Assembly: GCF_002878395.1 (NCBI RefSeq)
Contig: NW_025842141.1
Location: 543,171-607,170, forward strand
Source: Capsicum annuum
Lineage: Eukaryota > Streptophyta > Magnoliopsida > Solanales > Solanaceae
Length of the DNA stretch: 64,000 bases
Direction of reading: 5' to 3'
Positions 21,906-37,121 of the stretch are shown piece after piece (the first letter of the stretch is position 1; each line of letters begins with the position of its first letter). The notes beneath the pieces are model-generated. The model was not told where the DNA came from and made no database searches. It saw only the letters and a program-made list of their open reading frames with translations. A program made the translations under genes and the position numbers.

Positions 21906-23490
21906 TCATCTAACTCTATTTAAGCCCCTTTTTAACCTTTTCTAAATGTGTAACTTTCTAAATTCAAAAATCTAAAAATTGGAGTGAAATCTAATTTCTA
22001 TTTTATTCTGAGTTTGTTATGGCTTTATCCGTATTGGTATCGTCATACCAATACTTGCAATTCATATTCTCTACTCCATACCTTATCATATTACCACTCT
22101 TCTTTCAAAACATAAAGTTTGGACCACCATATCATTCAAACAGTTCAAGAGAATCCATACTTCATCACATATGTTAAACAATGCAAAGAATCTCTCTTTT
22201 CAACATTTCAACAAACATGTGGTGGTCATGTATTTTTGACAAACCATGCAATTCTTTTATTATATATCTTCAATAGTTATCAACATGTAAAACCCCATCT
22301 CTTCAATTCAAAACCATGATTAAGTCATAAATAAGAATTGAGACATTTTGTATCATGCTTCTCAACATGCATTCAAAATAATCCATATCGTATGAAAAGA
22401 ATGGAAAATTATAGAAAGAGAGGGATTCTATATTTTCATTCTCTCAATTAAATACTCAAACACAATTTTCTACATATATATATATGAGTACAAATTAATT
22501 TGGGGGAAAGACCTCAAGACCAAAACAGTAATACCATTAAAGAATTCATAATGCAAGATTTTAAACATAATTCATAACTCATTGAAAATTAATGATTTCT
22601 CAACATTCAAAACATTATTAAAAATGTTTTCACCATGCCCATGCAGTTAAGAAAAACCCCACGTACCTTAGGTTTCATAAAAATCAAAAAGAAATTTTGA
22701 AAAGATTGGACCTTTAAGCTTGAGTGCCCAAACCCTAGTTGTTATTCTCCTATTGTGTTCTTGATTTGAAGAATGAAGTCCTATTCTTGAAATTTTCTTG
22801 AGAATCTTGAACTTGAAAGGATTGAATTATAGATTACTTAGAGGAGAAGAGTTGAATTTTGTTCTTAGGGAAAGGGGAAAGTTTTTTATGTGAGTTGACT
22901 TGAAGAAAATGGGCAAAAAATACCCTTTTGTGTGTTATAATTCATGCTTTAGACGTTTGGGGTTGAGGGGAAAGGACCAAAGTGACCCTTGAACCTTAAG
23001 GAGCTAAAAGTATGGGGGGAATAACCCCCGTGTTGTGACCCTTAGTTGGGTCAAGAATCCCTCATGACGCGATCCCCCATTGGGTTAATCAGCCCTCGTG
23101 TCGCGGGGCTATTGCAACCTCTTATGCCTCACACAAAAAATAGCATAACTTTTCACTTGATTAATGGATTTAGGCGAAATTGATATAGTTCGAAAGCTAA
23201 TTAAATTATCTCCAATTTGGTGGGTCTTGAGCCACAAAATTATATGTGTAAAAAAAGTTATACATGTTCAAAGTAGACCCTTATAGAATCGAATATCCAA
23301 TTTTGGATGATTGAAAGGTTCTTAGCTCAACTTTGCTTTAGGCCATTTCTGTGAACATTTTTCAACTTATAATCACTTAATATACTATGAGAAAGATCAT
23401 GACACTAGAACTTAAAATTAATTATGGGATTAGAGTTTATATGCATAGGAATGACGTTTTGATTTCTAGCTAAAAAATATAAGGCGTTAT
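21906..23490 (-). mobile_element. Element A 5' LTR, segment 3 of 3 (5' end)
   Basis: This continues A's LTR after D. Recognisable parts in minus order: the LTR start, reading CATAACGCC at the 23490 border (canonical TG eroded), GC-rich words near 23040-23110 (GACGCGAT, GTGTCGCGGGG), and the donor AAG|GTACGT at about 22663-22669 followed by CATGGGCATGGTGAAA, which C's LTR also has. The palindromic GGTATCGTCATACC near 22034 has counterparts in the C and F LTRs. No gene is present; the 66-codon ORF at 22119 is not supported. Confidence 0.65.
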
Positions 23491-23644
23491 GTTAGAGTCC
23501 TGTTTATGGAGGTGTAGTGCGCCACACTTATAAGGAAGAAGCTACTAGGCATTTTAGAGTGTCTTATTTTCTTCATGATCTAGTTCGTGCTGTAGAATTT
23601 GAATTTTCTCTAATCAATGATTTCTTATATTTCAGAGATTGATC
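23491..23644 (+). other. Leader of C with splice-acceptor-like end
   Basis: TAGAGTCCTGTTTATGGAGG and GCGCCACACTTATAAGG match the leaders of E (41350-41410) and F (49575-49620). TTTCTTATATTTCAG ending at 23635 resembles a 3' splice site nine bases before the gag ATG. Confidence 0.55.
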
Positions 23645-24880
23645 ATGCCTCCCCGTAGATCCAACAAATAGAATACCCAAGCTGAGGGTGTCCGCCCTAC
23701 TCATAGGATGTGGACTCAAAATAGAGCTCATACTCTAGAGTTTGATAGTACTCTAGGGTTCCTCCAGTCCTGACTAGTCCACCTCAGGTTCCAAATACTA
23801 CAGTTAACCATCCCCAGCCTCCTCAAAGAGAAGTCTCAAATGTTAAGTTTCAATAGTCCATCCATATGATTGCTCAGCTTGTGGCATCTCAGATCCGTCG
23901 GTCTAAAGATGGGGGTTCTATGTCTGGTTTGTCTGAACTTACTCAGGTTGGTCACTTCATGAAGCTGAACCCACCTACCTTTACTGGCATAAAGGTTGAT
24001 GAAGACCATCAAGGGTTCATTGATGAAATAGAGAAATTTTTTAGAGTTATGCATGCTAATGAAGTTGAAGAGGTTGAGTTGGTAGCCTATCAGTTGAAGG
24101 GCGTAGCTAACCAGTGGTACAATTAGTGGGAGGATCTAAGGGGTGGTGATGCTGAACTTTCTGTATGGGGTGAGTTTATAAAAGCTTTCCTGGACTATTT
24201 CTTTCCCCAGGAATTAAGGGAGGCAAAGAATGAAGAATTTGTGAATCAGAAACAAAGAAAGATGAGTGTTAAAGAGTATGCATTGAAGTTTACCCAGATG
24301 ACTCATTATGCTCTTGAGTTAGTGGGAAATATGAGGGCTCATATGAGAAAGTTTGCATCTGGTCTCTCGGATGATTTGGTGTTGGAATGTAAAGGAGTAA
24401 TGCTGAACAGGAAAATAGATTTCTCTAGCTTATCAATGTATATGTGGCAAGTAGAAGAGTAAAAGAAGAGGCTGGATGAGGTAAGGGAAAAAGAAAGGCA
24501 AACTAAAAGAGTTAGGTATGCAGATCAGAATGTTAGTCAGCATCAGTGTGGTAATTGGGGTAATAAGTGTTCTAAGAAAAGTTTTGGAGCAATGCTCAGT
24601 CTTCAGCTAGTGCCGCGGTGCCCAGACCTCCAGTTGATCAGTGATTTCACAACTTCCAGCCAAACAACAGGTCAAGGATGCAGGATACTCATTCCCAAGA
24701 AAGTGTGACCCAGCCATTCAGGCAATACCCTCCTTTTAATCCGTGTGGGAAGAACTACCCGAGAAGATGTCAGTAGGATGTGTTATGTTTGTGGGAATGC
24801 CAGTCAGTTTAAGAAGGATTATCCCTTCACAAAGGGGACTTATAGGGCCTCTAGATCCCAATCTACTACCCAGTCCCTCC
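23645..24880 (+). pseudogene. Gag pseudogene of C
   Basis: The start MPPRRSNK is followed almost at once by a stop. Open blocks follow: MIAQLVASQIRRSKDGG to GVANQWYN (23866-24126) and MNQKQRKMSVKEYALKF to MYMWQVEE (24241-24462). The knuckle at 24781-24825 reads CYVCGNASQFKKDY, so the His is Gln and the last Cys is Tyr, and zinc binding should be lost. Nucleocapsid function is therefore not expected. Confidence 0.82.
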
Positions 24881-24890
24881 AACTAAGGGT

Positions 24891-25469
24891 GTGGTGTCTA
24901 GCACCGGTGACGGTTGTAACCGTTTGTATGCCTTTTCTACTCGTCATTATTCAGATGCTTTACCAGATGTGGTCATAGGTATGTTACAAATTTTTTCCCG
25001 TGATGTATATGTGTTACTTGATCACGGGTCTACCTTGTCTTATGTGGCCCCTTATGTGGCAGTTAGTTTTGGCTTTGAGCCTAAAAATATTTTAGAACCC
25101 TTCTCTATTTCCACTTATGTTGGTGATTCTGTTATGGCTAGGAGAGTTTATAGAAATTTTGTGGTGTTGGTTTGTCATATTGATACTGTGGATGATCTTG
25201 TTGAACTAGAAATGATTGATTTTGATTTTATATTGTGGATGGATTTACTTCATTCGTGCTATGCTACCTTAGACTGTAGGACCAAAAAGGTCATTTTCTC
25301 TTTTCCTAATAAGCCAGTGATAGAATGGGAGGGATATTCTCTAGCACCAAGGGAAAATTCATTTCTTATCTTAGATCCCATAACCTTATATCAAAGAGTT
25401 GTTTGTACTATCTTATTTGGGCCAAAGATTCTAGTACTAAAAGTCCTTCCCTCTAGTTTGTCCCCATAG
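24891..25469 (+). pseudogene. Protease-region ORF of C (192 codons open)
   Basis: The frame stays open and covers the retropepsin region. DVYVLLDHGSTLSYVAPYVAV carries the active-site Asp in a D-H-G-S form rather than the classic DTG/DSG; relatives here have DHGS or DPSS. DFDFILWMDLLHSCYATLDC is the usual second block, with Trp for Gly in ILGMD. Gag and pol would normally be one polyprotein; here stops separate them. The open length suggests slower decay or chance. Confidence 0.7.
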
Positions 25470-25499
25470 TAAATGAATTTTAAAAACTCTTTCTTGATG

Positions 25500-26303
25500 A
25501 TCTTCTCAGGATACCACCAGATAGGGAGATAGATTTTGGCATTGTTTTGTTGCCAGATGCCCACCTTATTTTTATTCTGCCATACAAAATGGCTTCTATA
25601 GAATTGAAAGAGTTGAAAGAACAGTTAAAAGATCTTCTTGACAAGGGCTTTATCCATCCTAGTGTTTCTCCCTGGGGTGCTCCGGTACCCTTCATGTACG
25701 AGAAAGATGGCTCTCTTCGTATGCATATGGATTACCAACAGCTGAACAAAGTCACAGTCAAGAATAAATACCTTCTTCACAGAATCAATGATCTTTTTGA
25801 CCAACTTCAGGGTGCCAAATATTTCTCTAATATAAACCTTCATTCGGGGTATCATCAGCTAAAGGTTAGGGAGGCTAGTATTCTGAAAACGGCTTTCAAA
25901 ACCCGATATGGTCACTATGAATTCCTAGTTATGTTGTTTAGACTTACAAATACCCCCACAACTTTTATGGACCTTATGAATAGGGTGTTTCATCAGTTTC
26001 TACATCTGTTTGTCATAGTTTTTATTGACAATATCCAAGTTTATCACAAGAATGAGGAGGATCACACCATCACCTTCGAATCATCATTCAAACCCTCAAA
26101 GATCATGAGTTGTATGCAAAGTTTTCCAAGTCTGAATTCTAGCTTAGTTCTATTGATTTCCTGGGGCACATTATTTCTAGTGAGGGAATTAAGGCTAACC
26201 CTCAAAATGTTGAGGCAGTGAGAAAATGGCCCAGACCCATGACTACAATCAATATTCGGAGCTTCTTACTTTTGGCAGGGTATTACAGAAGATTTGTAGA
26301 GAG
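25500..26303 (+). pseudogene. Reverse transcriptase of C, catalytic Asp residues altered
   Basis: The open frame 25547-26221 carries [51 protein letters not shown] and [18 protein letters not shown]. In active relatives these read FSKIDL and FIDDI, so an Asp in motif A is Asn and the second Asp of the YxDD-type box is Asn. After EEDHT the frame shifts. The thumb region continues to 26303 and is cut by solo LTR J. Confidence 0.82.
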
Positions 26304-26308
26304 TTTTT

Positions 26309-27552
26309 TGATACGCCCAAACTACACCTCTTTTACAAGAGAGTAAGCGGTCGTTGTCAAATATATAACCCAACTAGGTTGGAGTCGAATCCCACAGGGA
26401 ATATGGTGCTAATTAAGTTGTATGCAAATTAGTTGACTTTTAATTATTTGATTCCGTAAAATAAATAGGGGGATTTGATTCAGTTCATAAATTAATGGTT
26501 TCAGTTTAACAAGATGAAATATGTGTAGTAGCATTCAAATTCAGAGAAATAGCAAACTAGGGTTATGTCCACCTTATAGTTTTCAATACTTTCTAACTAT
26601 AGGTGTTACGAATTCATACATGCATCATGTTTACAGAGAAACGTATTGTATTTAATAACATAATCCTAGTGTTTCTCAACCATCAAGGACTAATTCACTT
26701 TAGTTCTCTCGAATCAAAAGTGTTTACCAAAAACAATACGAAATCTCCAAGTAGTTAATCCTGCTAAGGCATTAACTTATGAAATAGGGGTTGGTAATCC
26801 TATTTTCTTGTCACTACTCTCTTTTTCGAACAACAACCTTTCTTTCGAGAAAGTTGCATTTTAAGGCATATCTTCTATGTTTGCAACCACGAGAATTCAA
26901 GATAAGCGAAGAGAGTATGATATAAAAAAGTCAATGCATAATGAATTCAAAACCCAAAGTAATAGATTTTATGCTACAAAGCTTCCATAACCCTAACTAA
27001 TGAACTTAGCTACTCATGAATAAAATAAAAATCATCATAAATATATTCATCATATCAAAACTAGAAGACGATCTTGGTGTGCGAATGGTGAAAGTAAGAG
27101 AGAAGAAATATTTTTCTCTCTCGCCACCCTCAGCTGCTATTCTCCTCTCTCTGAATAATATAGAATAATTGAATAATCAATAAAAATTCAGCATTAAGCC
27201 TTTTAATAATCTTTTCTCTCATAATTGCCTTCTAGGTCCCTGAACTAATTATAAATGACAAACTGGTCTTGGACATAGTTTCTAGGTGCCACATTTGGTC
27301 CAGATTGTAGTTTCTAGGCACCACATTTGGTCCAGGTTGCTACTCTCTCTTGTGTCATATGCCATCCCCATTCCATAGTCCCATAATGTCTTCATCTACC
27401 TTATTAATGCCTGAAATCATGCTAATCACATCGGTTAGCTCAATTACATAGAAGTAGAGTAAAAACATAAGAAACTAGGCACTTTGTTCTCTAAACATAG
27501 CTAAAATATGGATAAATTATGGTGCTTAGGCGTATAAATACACCCAAGATCA
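26309..27552 (+). mobile_element. J : solo LTR-like insertion in C pol
   Basis: 1244 bp beginning TGATACGCC and ending AAGATCA, flanked by TTTTT on both sides (26304-26308 and 27553-27557). Removing it reconnects C's RT and RNase H reading. TG...CA ends and a 5 bp TSD fit a solo LTR. The duplication is a homopolymer, so it is weak support. The start carries GAGTAAGCGGTCGTTGTCAA and GTCGAATCCCACAGGGAAT, blocks shared with J' and K. No ORF of note. Strand is assigned by the left-end block and is arbitrary. Confidence 0.7.
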
Positions 27553-27557
27553 TTTTT

Positions 27558-28199
27558 CCTCCATAGCTACTTCACTTAGTAGATTGACTCAGAAAAATGT
27601 GAAATTCCTATGGTTTGACTCTTGTGAGAATAGTTTTGAGAATCTAAAAGTTGACTACTGCACCAGTTTTGACTTTACCTGAGGGTAAAGAGGGCTTTGT
27701 TGTGTACTGTGATACGTCTCGGGTGGGACTTGGGTGTGTACTTATACATTATGGTAAGGTGGTGGCCTATGTATCTAGACAACTTAAGGTGTATGAAAAT
27801 AATTATCCCACCTATGACTTAGAATTAGTGGCTGCGGTGTTCGCACTAAAGATTTGGCGACATTATATTCACGGAGTGCATGTTGATTTATTTAGTGACC
27901 ATAAAAGTTTGCAGTATGTCTTCACGTAGAAAGAATTGAATCTCAGGCAATGGAGGTGGTTGGAGTTGTTGAAGTATTATGATATAAGCTTGCATTATCA
28001 TCCGGGCAAGGCCAATATGGTGGCCGATGCCCTTAGCAGGTTGTCAATGAGAATTCTTTCTTATGTGAAGGAAGGAAAGAGAAATATGGTGAAGGATATT
28101 CACCGGTTTGCAAATTTGGGAGTTCGACTCTTGGATTCTAAAGATGGAGGAGTATTTGTTCAAGAGGTAGCTAAATCCTCCCTTTGTGTGGAAGTTTAG
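27558..28199 (+). pseudogene. RNase H region of C
   Basis: [47 protein letters not shown] and HPGKANMVADALSRL contain the expected D-E-D-D residues, all present. One stop at 27927 splits the region into two open frames. It would remove the RNA strand during reverse transcription. IN begins after 28199. Confidence 0.8.
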
Positions 28200-28232
28200 A
28201 AGAAGCAGGTCGAGGGCCCCATCTTGATGCAA

Positions 28233-29591
28233 ATTAAGGAAGATGTTGGTCAATAAAAGGTAATGTCATTTGAAATTAGGGGAGATGGAATATTTAGGTA
28301 TCAAGGTAGGCTATGTGTGCCGAATGTGGATGGGTTGCGAGAGAGAATCCTTGATGAAGCTCATATTTCCAGGTATGTGGTTCACCCAGGTTCTACTAAA
28401 ATTTATCATGACCTTAAGGCAATTTACTGGTGGAATAATATGAAAAGAGATGTTGCTAATTTTGTGTCTAAGTGTTTGAATTATCAACAAGTTAAGGTAG
28501 AACATTTGAGGCCAGGTGGCACTTCCCAAGAAATAGATTTGCCTATGTGGAAATGGGAGATGGTCAAAATGGACTTCATTACAGAGCTTCCAAAATCTCA
28601 AAACAAATATGATTCTATTTGGGTAATTGTAGACAGGATGACTAGGTCTGCCCACTTTCTTCCAGTGCAGACAAATTATTCGGGGGATGACTATGCTATG
28701 CTGGACATTCAAGAAATAGTCCAGTTGCATGGGGCATTTGTGTCTATTTTATCCAATTGAGGTGCACAATTTTTTTTCTCTATTTTGGCAGTCTTTTCAA
28801 AGTGGTTTAGGTACCCAAGTAAACCTTAGTACTGCCTTTTATCCTCAAACAAATGGGCAAGCAGAATGGACTATTCAGACCTTAGAAGATATGTTGAGGT
28901 CTTGCATAATTGATTTCAAGGGTTGTTGGGTGGATCACTTGTCATTGATAGAATTCTCCTACAATAATAGCTACCATTCGAGCATCTAGATAGCTCCTTT
29001 TAAGGATCTTTATGGAAGAAGGTGTAGGTCCTCAATTGGGTGGTATGAAGTAGGGAAAACCCAATTGTTTGGGCCCGATCTTATTGATCAAGTGATGGAG
29101 AAAGTAAAGGTCATTAGAGAGCGACTTAAGACAACTCAGAGTCACCGATGTTAGAAGGAGAGAGTTAGAGTTCAAGATAGGTGATTGGATATTTATAAAA
29201 GTCTCCCCTATGAAAAGAGTTATGCAATTCAAAAAGAAAGGAAATCTTAGTCCTCGTTACATAGGCCCTTATCAGATTATGAGGAGGATTGGTGGGGTTG
29301 CTTATGAGTTAGATTTGCCAGCTAGTTTAGCTTTCGTCCATCCTGTATTTCATGTATCAATGTTGAAGAAGTGTATTGGGGATCATTCTCTTTTTTTGCC
29401 TGCAGAATAGATTAATGTAAAAGATTCATTGTCATATGAAGAAGAACCCATTGCTATTTTAGATCGCCAAGTCCGAAAATTGACAAGTAAGGAGATAGCT
29501 TTAGTTAAGGTGTTATGGAAGAATCATAAAGATGAGAAAGCTACGTGGGAATTAAAGAATGACATGCGTGCTATATATTCGACCCTCTTCG
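28233..29591 (+). pseudogene. Integrase to chromodomain of C, copy 1 of a tandem duplication
   Basis: Zinc domain (HISRYVVHPGSTKIYHDLKA, CLNYQQ with one Cys replaced by Tyr), core (KMDFITELP, then SILSN followed by a stop where SDRG is expected, then [15 protein letters not shown]), the GPY/F block (YIGPYQIMRRIGG) and a chromodomain (AILDRQVRKLTSKEI, KVLWKNHKDEKATWE). The second catalytic Asp is Asn. It ends at CGACCCTCTTC, where copy 2 begins abruptly. Confidence 0.85.
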
Positions 29592-31019
29592 ATTAAGGAA
29601 GATGTTGGTCAACAAAAGGTAATGTCATTTAAAATTTGGAGTTATGGAATATTTAGGTTTCAACGTAGGCTATGTGTGCCGAATGTGGACGAGTTGCGAG
29701 AGATAAACCTTGATGAAGCTCATACTTCTAGGTATGTGGTTCACACTGGTTCTACTAAAATTTATCATGACCTTAAGGCGATTTACTGGTGGAATAATAT
29801 GAAAAGAGATGTTGCTAACTTTGTGTAATGTTGCTAACTTTGTGTCTAAGTATTTTAATTATCAACAAGTGAAGGTAGAAATTTGAGGCCAGGTAGCACT
29901 TCCCAAGATATAGCTTTGCTTATGTGGAAATGGGAGATGGTCAATATGGACTTCATTACAAAGCTTCCAAGATCTCAAAACCAATATGACTCAATTTGGG
30001 TGATTGTAGACAGGATGACTAACAGATGACTAAGTCTACCCATTTTCTTCCAGTGCAGACAAATTATTCGGGGGATGACTATGCTGAGCTGTACATTCAA
30101 GAAATAGTTCGGTTGCACGGGGCACCTGTGTCTATTTTATCCAATTGAGGTGCACATTTTTCTTCTTAGTTTTGGCAGTCTTTTCAAAGGGGTTTAGGTA
30201 CCCAAGTAAACCTTATTACTGTCTTTCACCCTCAAACAAATGGGAAAGTAGAACGCACCATTTAGACCTTAGAAAATATGTTGAGGGCTTTCGTAATTGA
30301 TTTCAAGGGTATTTTGGTGGATCACTTGTCATTGATAGAATTTTCCTACACCAATAGCTACCGTTCGAGCATCCAGATAGCTCTTTTTAAGGCTCTTTAT
30401 GAGAGAAGGTGTAGGTCCTCGATTGGGTGGTATGAAGTAGGGGAAACCCAGTTGTTTGAGCCCGATCTTATTCATCAAGCAATGGAGAAAGTAAAGGTCA
30501 TTAGAGAGCGACTTAAGACAGCTCAGAGTCACCAAAAGTCCTACGCCGATGTTAGAAGAAGAGAGTTAGAGTTCAAGATAGGTGATTGGGCATTTCTAAA
30601 AGTATCCCATATGAAAAGAGTCATGCGATTGAAAAAGAAATGAAATCTTAGTCCTCATTACATAGGACATTATCAGATTACGAGGAAGATTGGTAGTGTT
30701 GCTTATGAGTTAGATTTTCCAGCGAGTTTAGCTTTCGTCCATTCTGTATTTCATGTATCAATATTTAAGAAGTATAGTGGGGATCATTCACTTGTTTTTC
30801 CTATGGAAGAGATTAATGTAAAAGATTCATTGTCATATGAAGAAGAATCCATTGCTATTTTAGACCGCCAAGTCTGGAAGTTAAGAAGTAAGGAGATAGC
30901 TTCAGTTAAGGTGTTATGGAAGAATCATAAAGCTGAGAATGCTACGTGGGAGTCAAAGAATGACATGCATGCTATATATCCGACCCTCTTCAAAGCCAGG
31001 GATGATGATATGGAAGGTA
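29592..31019 (+). pseudogene. Integrase to chromodomain of C, copy 2 of the duplication
   Basis: The sequence restarts at ATTAAGGAAGATGTTGG, the same words as 28233, and repeats the whole integrase with scattered differences. It has the same Asn-stop pair in the core. Small extra tandem copies occur near 29814-29850 (TGTTGCTAACTTTGTG twice) and 30019-30031 (ATGACTAA). It retains a stretch lacking in copy 1 near 30533-30546. The chromodomain ORF 30803-31099 reads AILDRQVWKLRSKEIASVKV and runs toward the LTR. Confidence 0.85.
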
Positions 31020-31104
31020 ATAATCTTGTTCTACTTTTTTCTTTCCATATAGCACTTGAAATCGTACTTATTGTATTCCGAGTCACCATACGGGGATGAA
31101 TGAT

Positions 31105-31119
31105 CCCAAGGGGGGATAA
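31105..31119 (+). other. Polypurine tract of C
   Basis: CCCAAGGGGGGATAA lies directly before TGTAATACCCC at 31120. Confidence 0.75.
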
Positions 31120-33173
31120 TGTAATACCCCGTAGTCTTAACACTCTTTTGATGCATCAAAAGTAACCTTTAGGACCCCCGTAGTGATGGTAGATCAGGTG
31201 TTGACGTTGTAGGAGATGTTAGGGGTGTTTTAGGACCTCAAAACTAAGTAGGCGTTGCAAAGTAGGGCTTAGGCGATGGATAGGCATTTTAACGCCATCG
31301 CCTACCTTCACTAGAAAGGTTATGGCCTAGGAACTACCTAACCTATGTTAGACAATGTTCTAGGCGTCGCCCAACCTGGGTTAGGCCATGGGCTGGGCGT
31401 TGCCTACCCTATATTTTGTGACGTTGGGGCTCCATTTTTGAGTTATTTCAAGGGAAACAAGGTCTTTTGACATCACATAATCATCCCTAAACATCATTAC
31501 ACAAAATTAAGGCTCCCAAATATGTTTTAAACCCTATCAAATCCCTAAATCATCTTTCTAAAACACAAGAGTAGAAAAACAACTTAGGGTTTGAACATTC
31601 AAGCTTAAAGGGTCAATTTCTTCACGATTTCTTTATTATAAAGGTACGCGGGGCTATCCTAAACTTCATGGGCATAGTGAAATTATTTTTAGTAATTTTG
31701 AAGTTATAAAATCATGTATTTATGAAGGGTTTTTAGTACACTTTGAAGAATATGCATTATAAACCCATTTCGATGATATAACGTTTTGGTCTTGAGTCTT
31801 TTCTCATGAAATTAAATTATTTTTGCATATGTATATGTGTTTTCAACTTTTGAAATATGAATTGAGAGCATGAACAATAATTTCCCTCTCACATTATGAT
31901 ACTTCTTGATTAACAAGTTATGGGTTACTCAATTGCATGTCTTAAAGTGTGAGCCAAGGGTTTTACTATCAATTATGAACTTGATGTTGGTTATGAATTG
32001 AAGAGAGGGAGATTTCTTGTTTTTAAATGTCATATGTGATAATATAAAGAATCACATGGGTTTCTATAAGGCAATCAACCACCACATGTTTAATAATTTA
32101 AAGGGAGAATCCTTGTGTGAGTTTCATATATTTTGAAATGTAAATCCTCTTGTATTGTTTAAATGTTTTGGTGGTCCACTAACATGTTTTGAATGAAAAG
32201 ATTATAACATGACATTGTATGGCTTATATGACTTGCTAATCATGGTATGACGATACCAAATCAGACTACTGCCATCATAGACTCAGACCATACTAGACTT
32301 TAAAATTTTTCAGACATTAGACCACTTTTCAGAAAGATGCACGATTTAAAATTCTAAAAATGGACTTAAAGAGAGTTAGATGGTTACCCAAAGAAGGCGC
32401 GTGTTTAGATAACTTATTGCCGGAAACCGAGTTTGCGATTCAAGATATATGATTTTCTAAGGACAATGTATACTTGTCCATGAGACACTAGTATACTAGA
32501 TTAGTATGTAGGACCCCCATATTTGTAGAAAACTTGGATGTGGGGGCTTGGTCGATGAGTTAATGGCGGACCCATATAGCCCATGGGTACTAGACTTGTA
32601 GGGTATACCATCTAGATCAGAAGTAAAACAAAGAGTGGGTTATGATTTTAGAGAATGGTTTCGAAGTCTTTAAAGTATGTCCATGTGTTTCATATATTGT
32701 GTGTAAAACGTTTTATGAATTGCTCTCACGTATGTTGTATAAAAGTATACTATTTTTGATTGCTCTACGTACCAGTTCATTTGTATTGACCCTCTATATT
32801 TATGGATCTGAGGCTCAGTCCAGCGGTCCCGCTAAGCAGTAGATCCTTGTCAGACATTTGAAGTTGGTGAGCCTTCCTAATTTCGAAAGGCCTTGTTTCA
32901 CATGATGCTTTCATTTGGTTTTAGTTCATGGTCTGAACGGGGGCCTTGTCCCAGTTTTAGAAAGATGTTTTTAGTTTATTAGGGATTTCTCATACTTGTG
33001 TTAGATAGTTTTGGGTCTTATGAATTTATAACCATATTGTTTAATTGATATGAATTTATTTCCGCATTTTGATAATAGATGAGTGTTGCATCCGATCACA
33101 AGTTAAGATGGCTCTCGGGCCTTTATGGTTTGGGATATCCGTCGTGGCCAGGGCCTCGGCTAGAGTCGTGACA
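31120..33173 (+). repeat. Element C 3' LTR
   Basis: 2054 bp, TGTAATACCCC to CGTGACA. A cluster of GGCGTTGC / GGCGATGG / GGCGTCGCC words with dyads fills 31250-31435 (LTR positions about 130-315). The donor-like AAAG|GTACGC is at 31640-31648. GGTATGACGATACC near 32245 is shared with LTRs A and F. The end block resembles A's LTR end (reverse complement of 197-300). Confidence 0.82.
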
Positions 33174-33304
33174 CCAACTAACACAAGACCTTTCAACAAA
33201 TAAAAACAAACCAACTCTAGAAACAAAGAAAGTAAGGCAACGACAACAGCAACAGAACACAGCTTCATGACAAAGAGTGTAGCTAGGCTAGATCCAGTGG
33301 GCAT
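33174..33304 (-). other. Hydrophobic ORF start cut by element C
   Basis: On the minus strand an ATG at 33304 opens a frame that runs into C's LTR end at 33173. It encodes about 43 non-LTR residues, including MKLCSVAVVVALLSLFLELV, which resembles a signal peptide or membrane anchor. If real, C disrupted the gene after its first codons. The GTT-rich repeat beneath it can create such a stretch by chance, so I hold this weakly. Confidence 0.2.
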
Positions 33305-36881
<3,577 letters not shown>

Positions 36882-37121
36882 CTCTAGGTGAGCCACCACA
36901 TCTCTATCAAGCAACTTAATGTAGACTTTGCCCATTATTTCTCTTGAACTCCAAATAACATTATCTGTGTTTTGAGATTAGTTGACTTTAAAAAATTCTT
37001 AATATCAAAACTTAGGTTAAAATATCATAATCATTAGTTACTACTATATATAAATGGTAAAAGGTGTATGAACACAGAATTTACCTAGATGCAATAATTG
37101 AGGAATACAAATCAACATTAG
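36882..37121 (-). pseudogene. Two possible minus-strand exons, unidentified
   Basis: Exon 37085-37121 (37 nt) ends at CATCTAG|GTAAAT. Exon 36882-36964 (83 nt) starts after AAAACACAG and ends at CTAGAG|GTAAGG. Reading phases join correctly (one base plus two) and give an open peptide with IPQLLHLD and IMGKVYIKLLDRDVV. The acceptor of the first is weak, and both lie downstream of the stop of the gene tail at 37402, so they may be a second gene. Family not recognised. Confidence 0.25.

Larger units (their letters stand above)
23491..33173 (+). mobile_element. Element C: chromovirus, 5' LTR outside the window
   Basis: Leader, gag, PR, RT, RNase H, duplicated IN and a 2054 bp 3' LTR are in order on the plus strand. 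The left end is cut within the leader by element A's LTR; C's own 5' LTR and primer site must lie beyond A, left of the window. Solo LTR J interrupts pol at 26309-27552. The TSD cannot be checked because the left end is missing; the right flank is CCAAC. Confidence 0.82.

Noticed and set aside
22119..22319. 66-codon ORF
   Set aside because: It lies in A's LTR with no recognisable domain.
21901..23490. A separate element unrelated to 1-1035
   Set aside because: Removing B and D with their TSDs joins the three segments into one LTR of expected size and order.
26309..27552. DNA transposon with TGAT/ATCA terminal inverted repeats
   Set aside because: The terminal match is only four bases; TG...CA ends with a 5 bp duplication and no transposase fit a solo LTR better.
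28740..30150. Shared Asn-stop in both C integrase copies as proof that the duplication came after the mutations
   Set aside because: E shows the same pair at the same CpG sites, so parallel decay is possible and timing cannot be inferred.
33056..33304. 82-codon minus-strand gene
   Set aside because: The C-terminal half is antisense to C's LTR end, so at most the first 43 codons can be host sequence.
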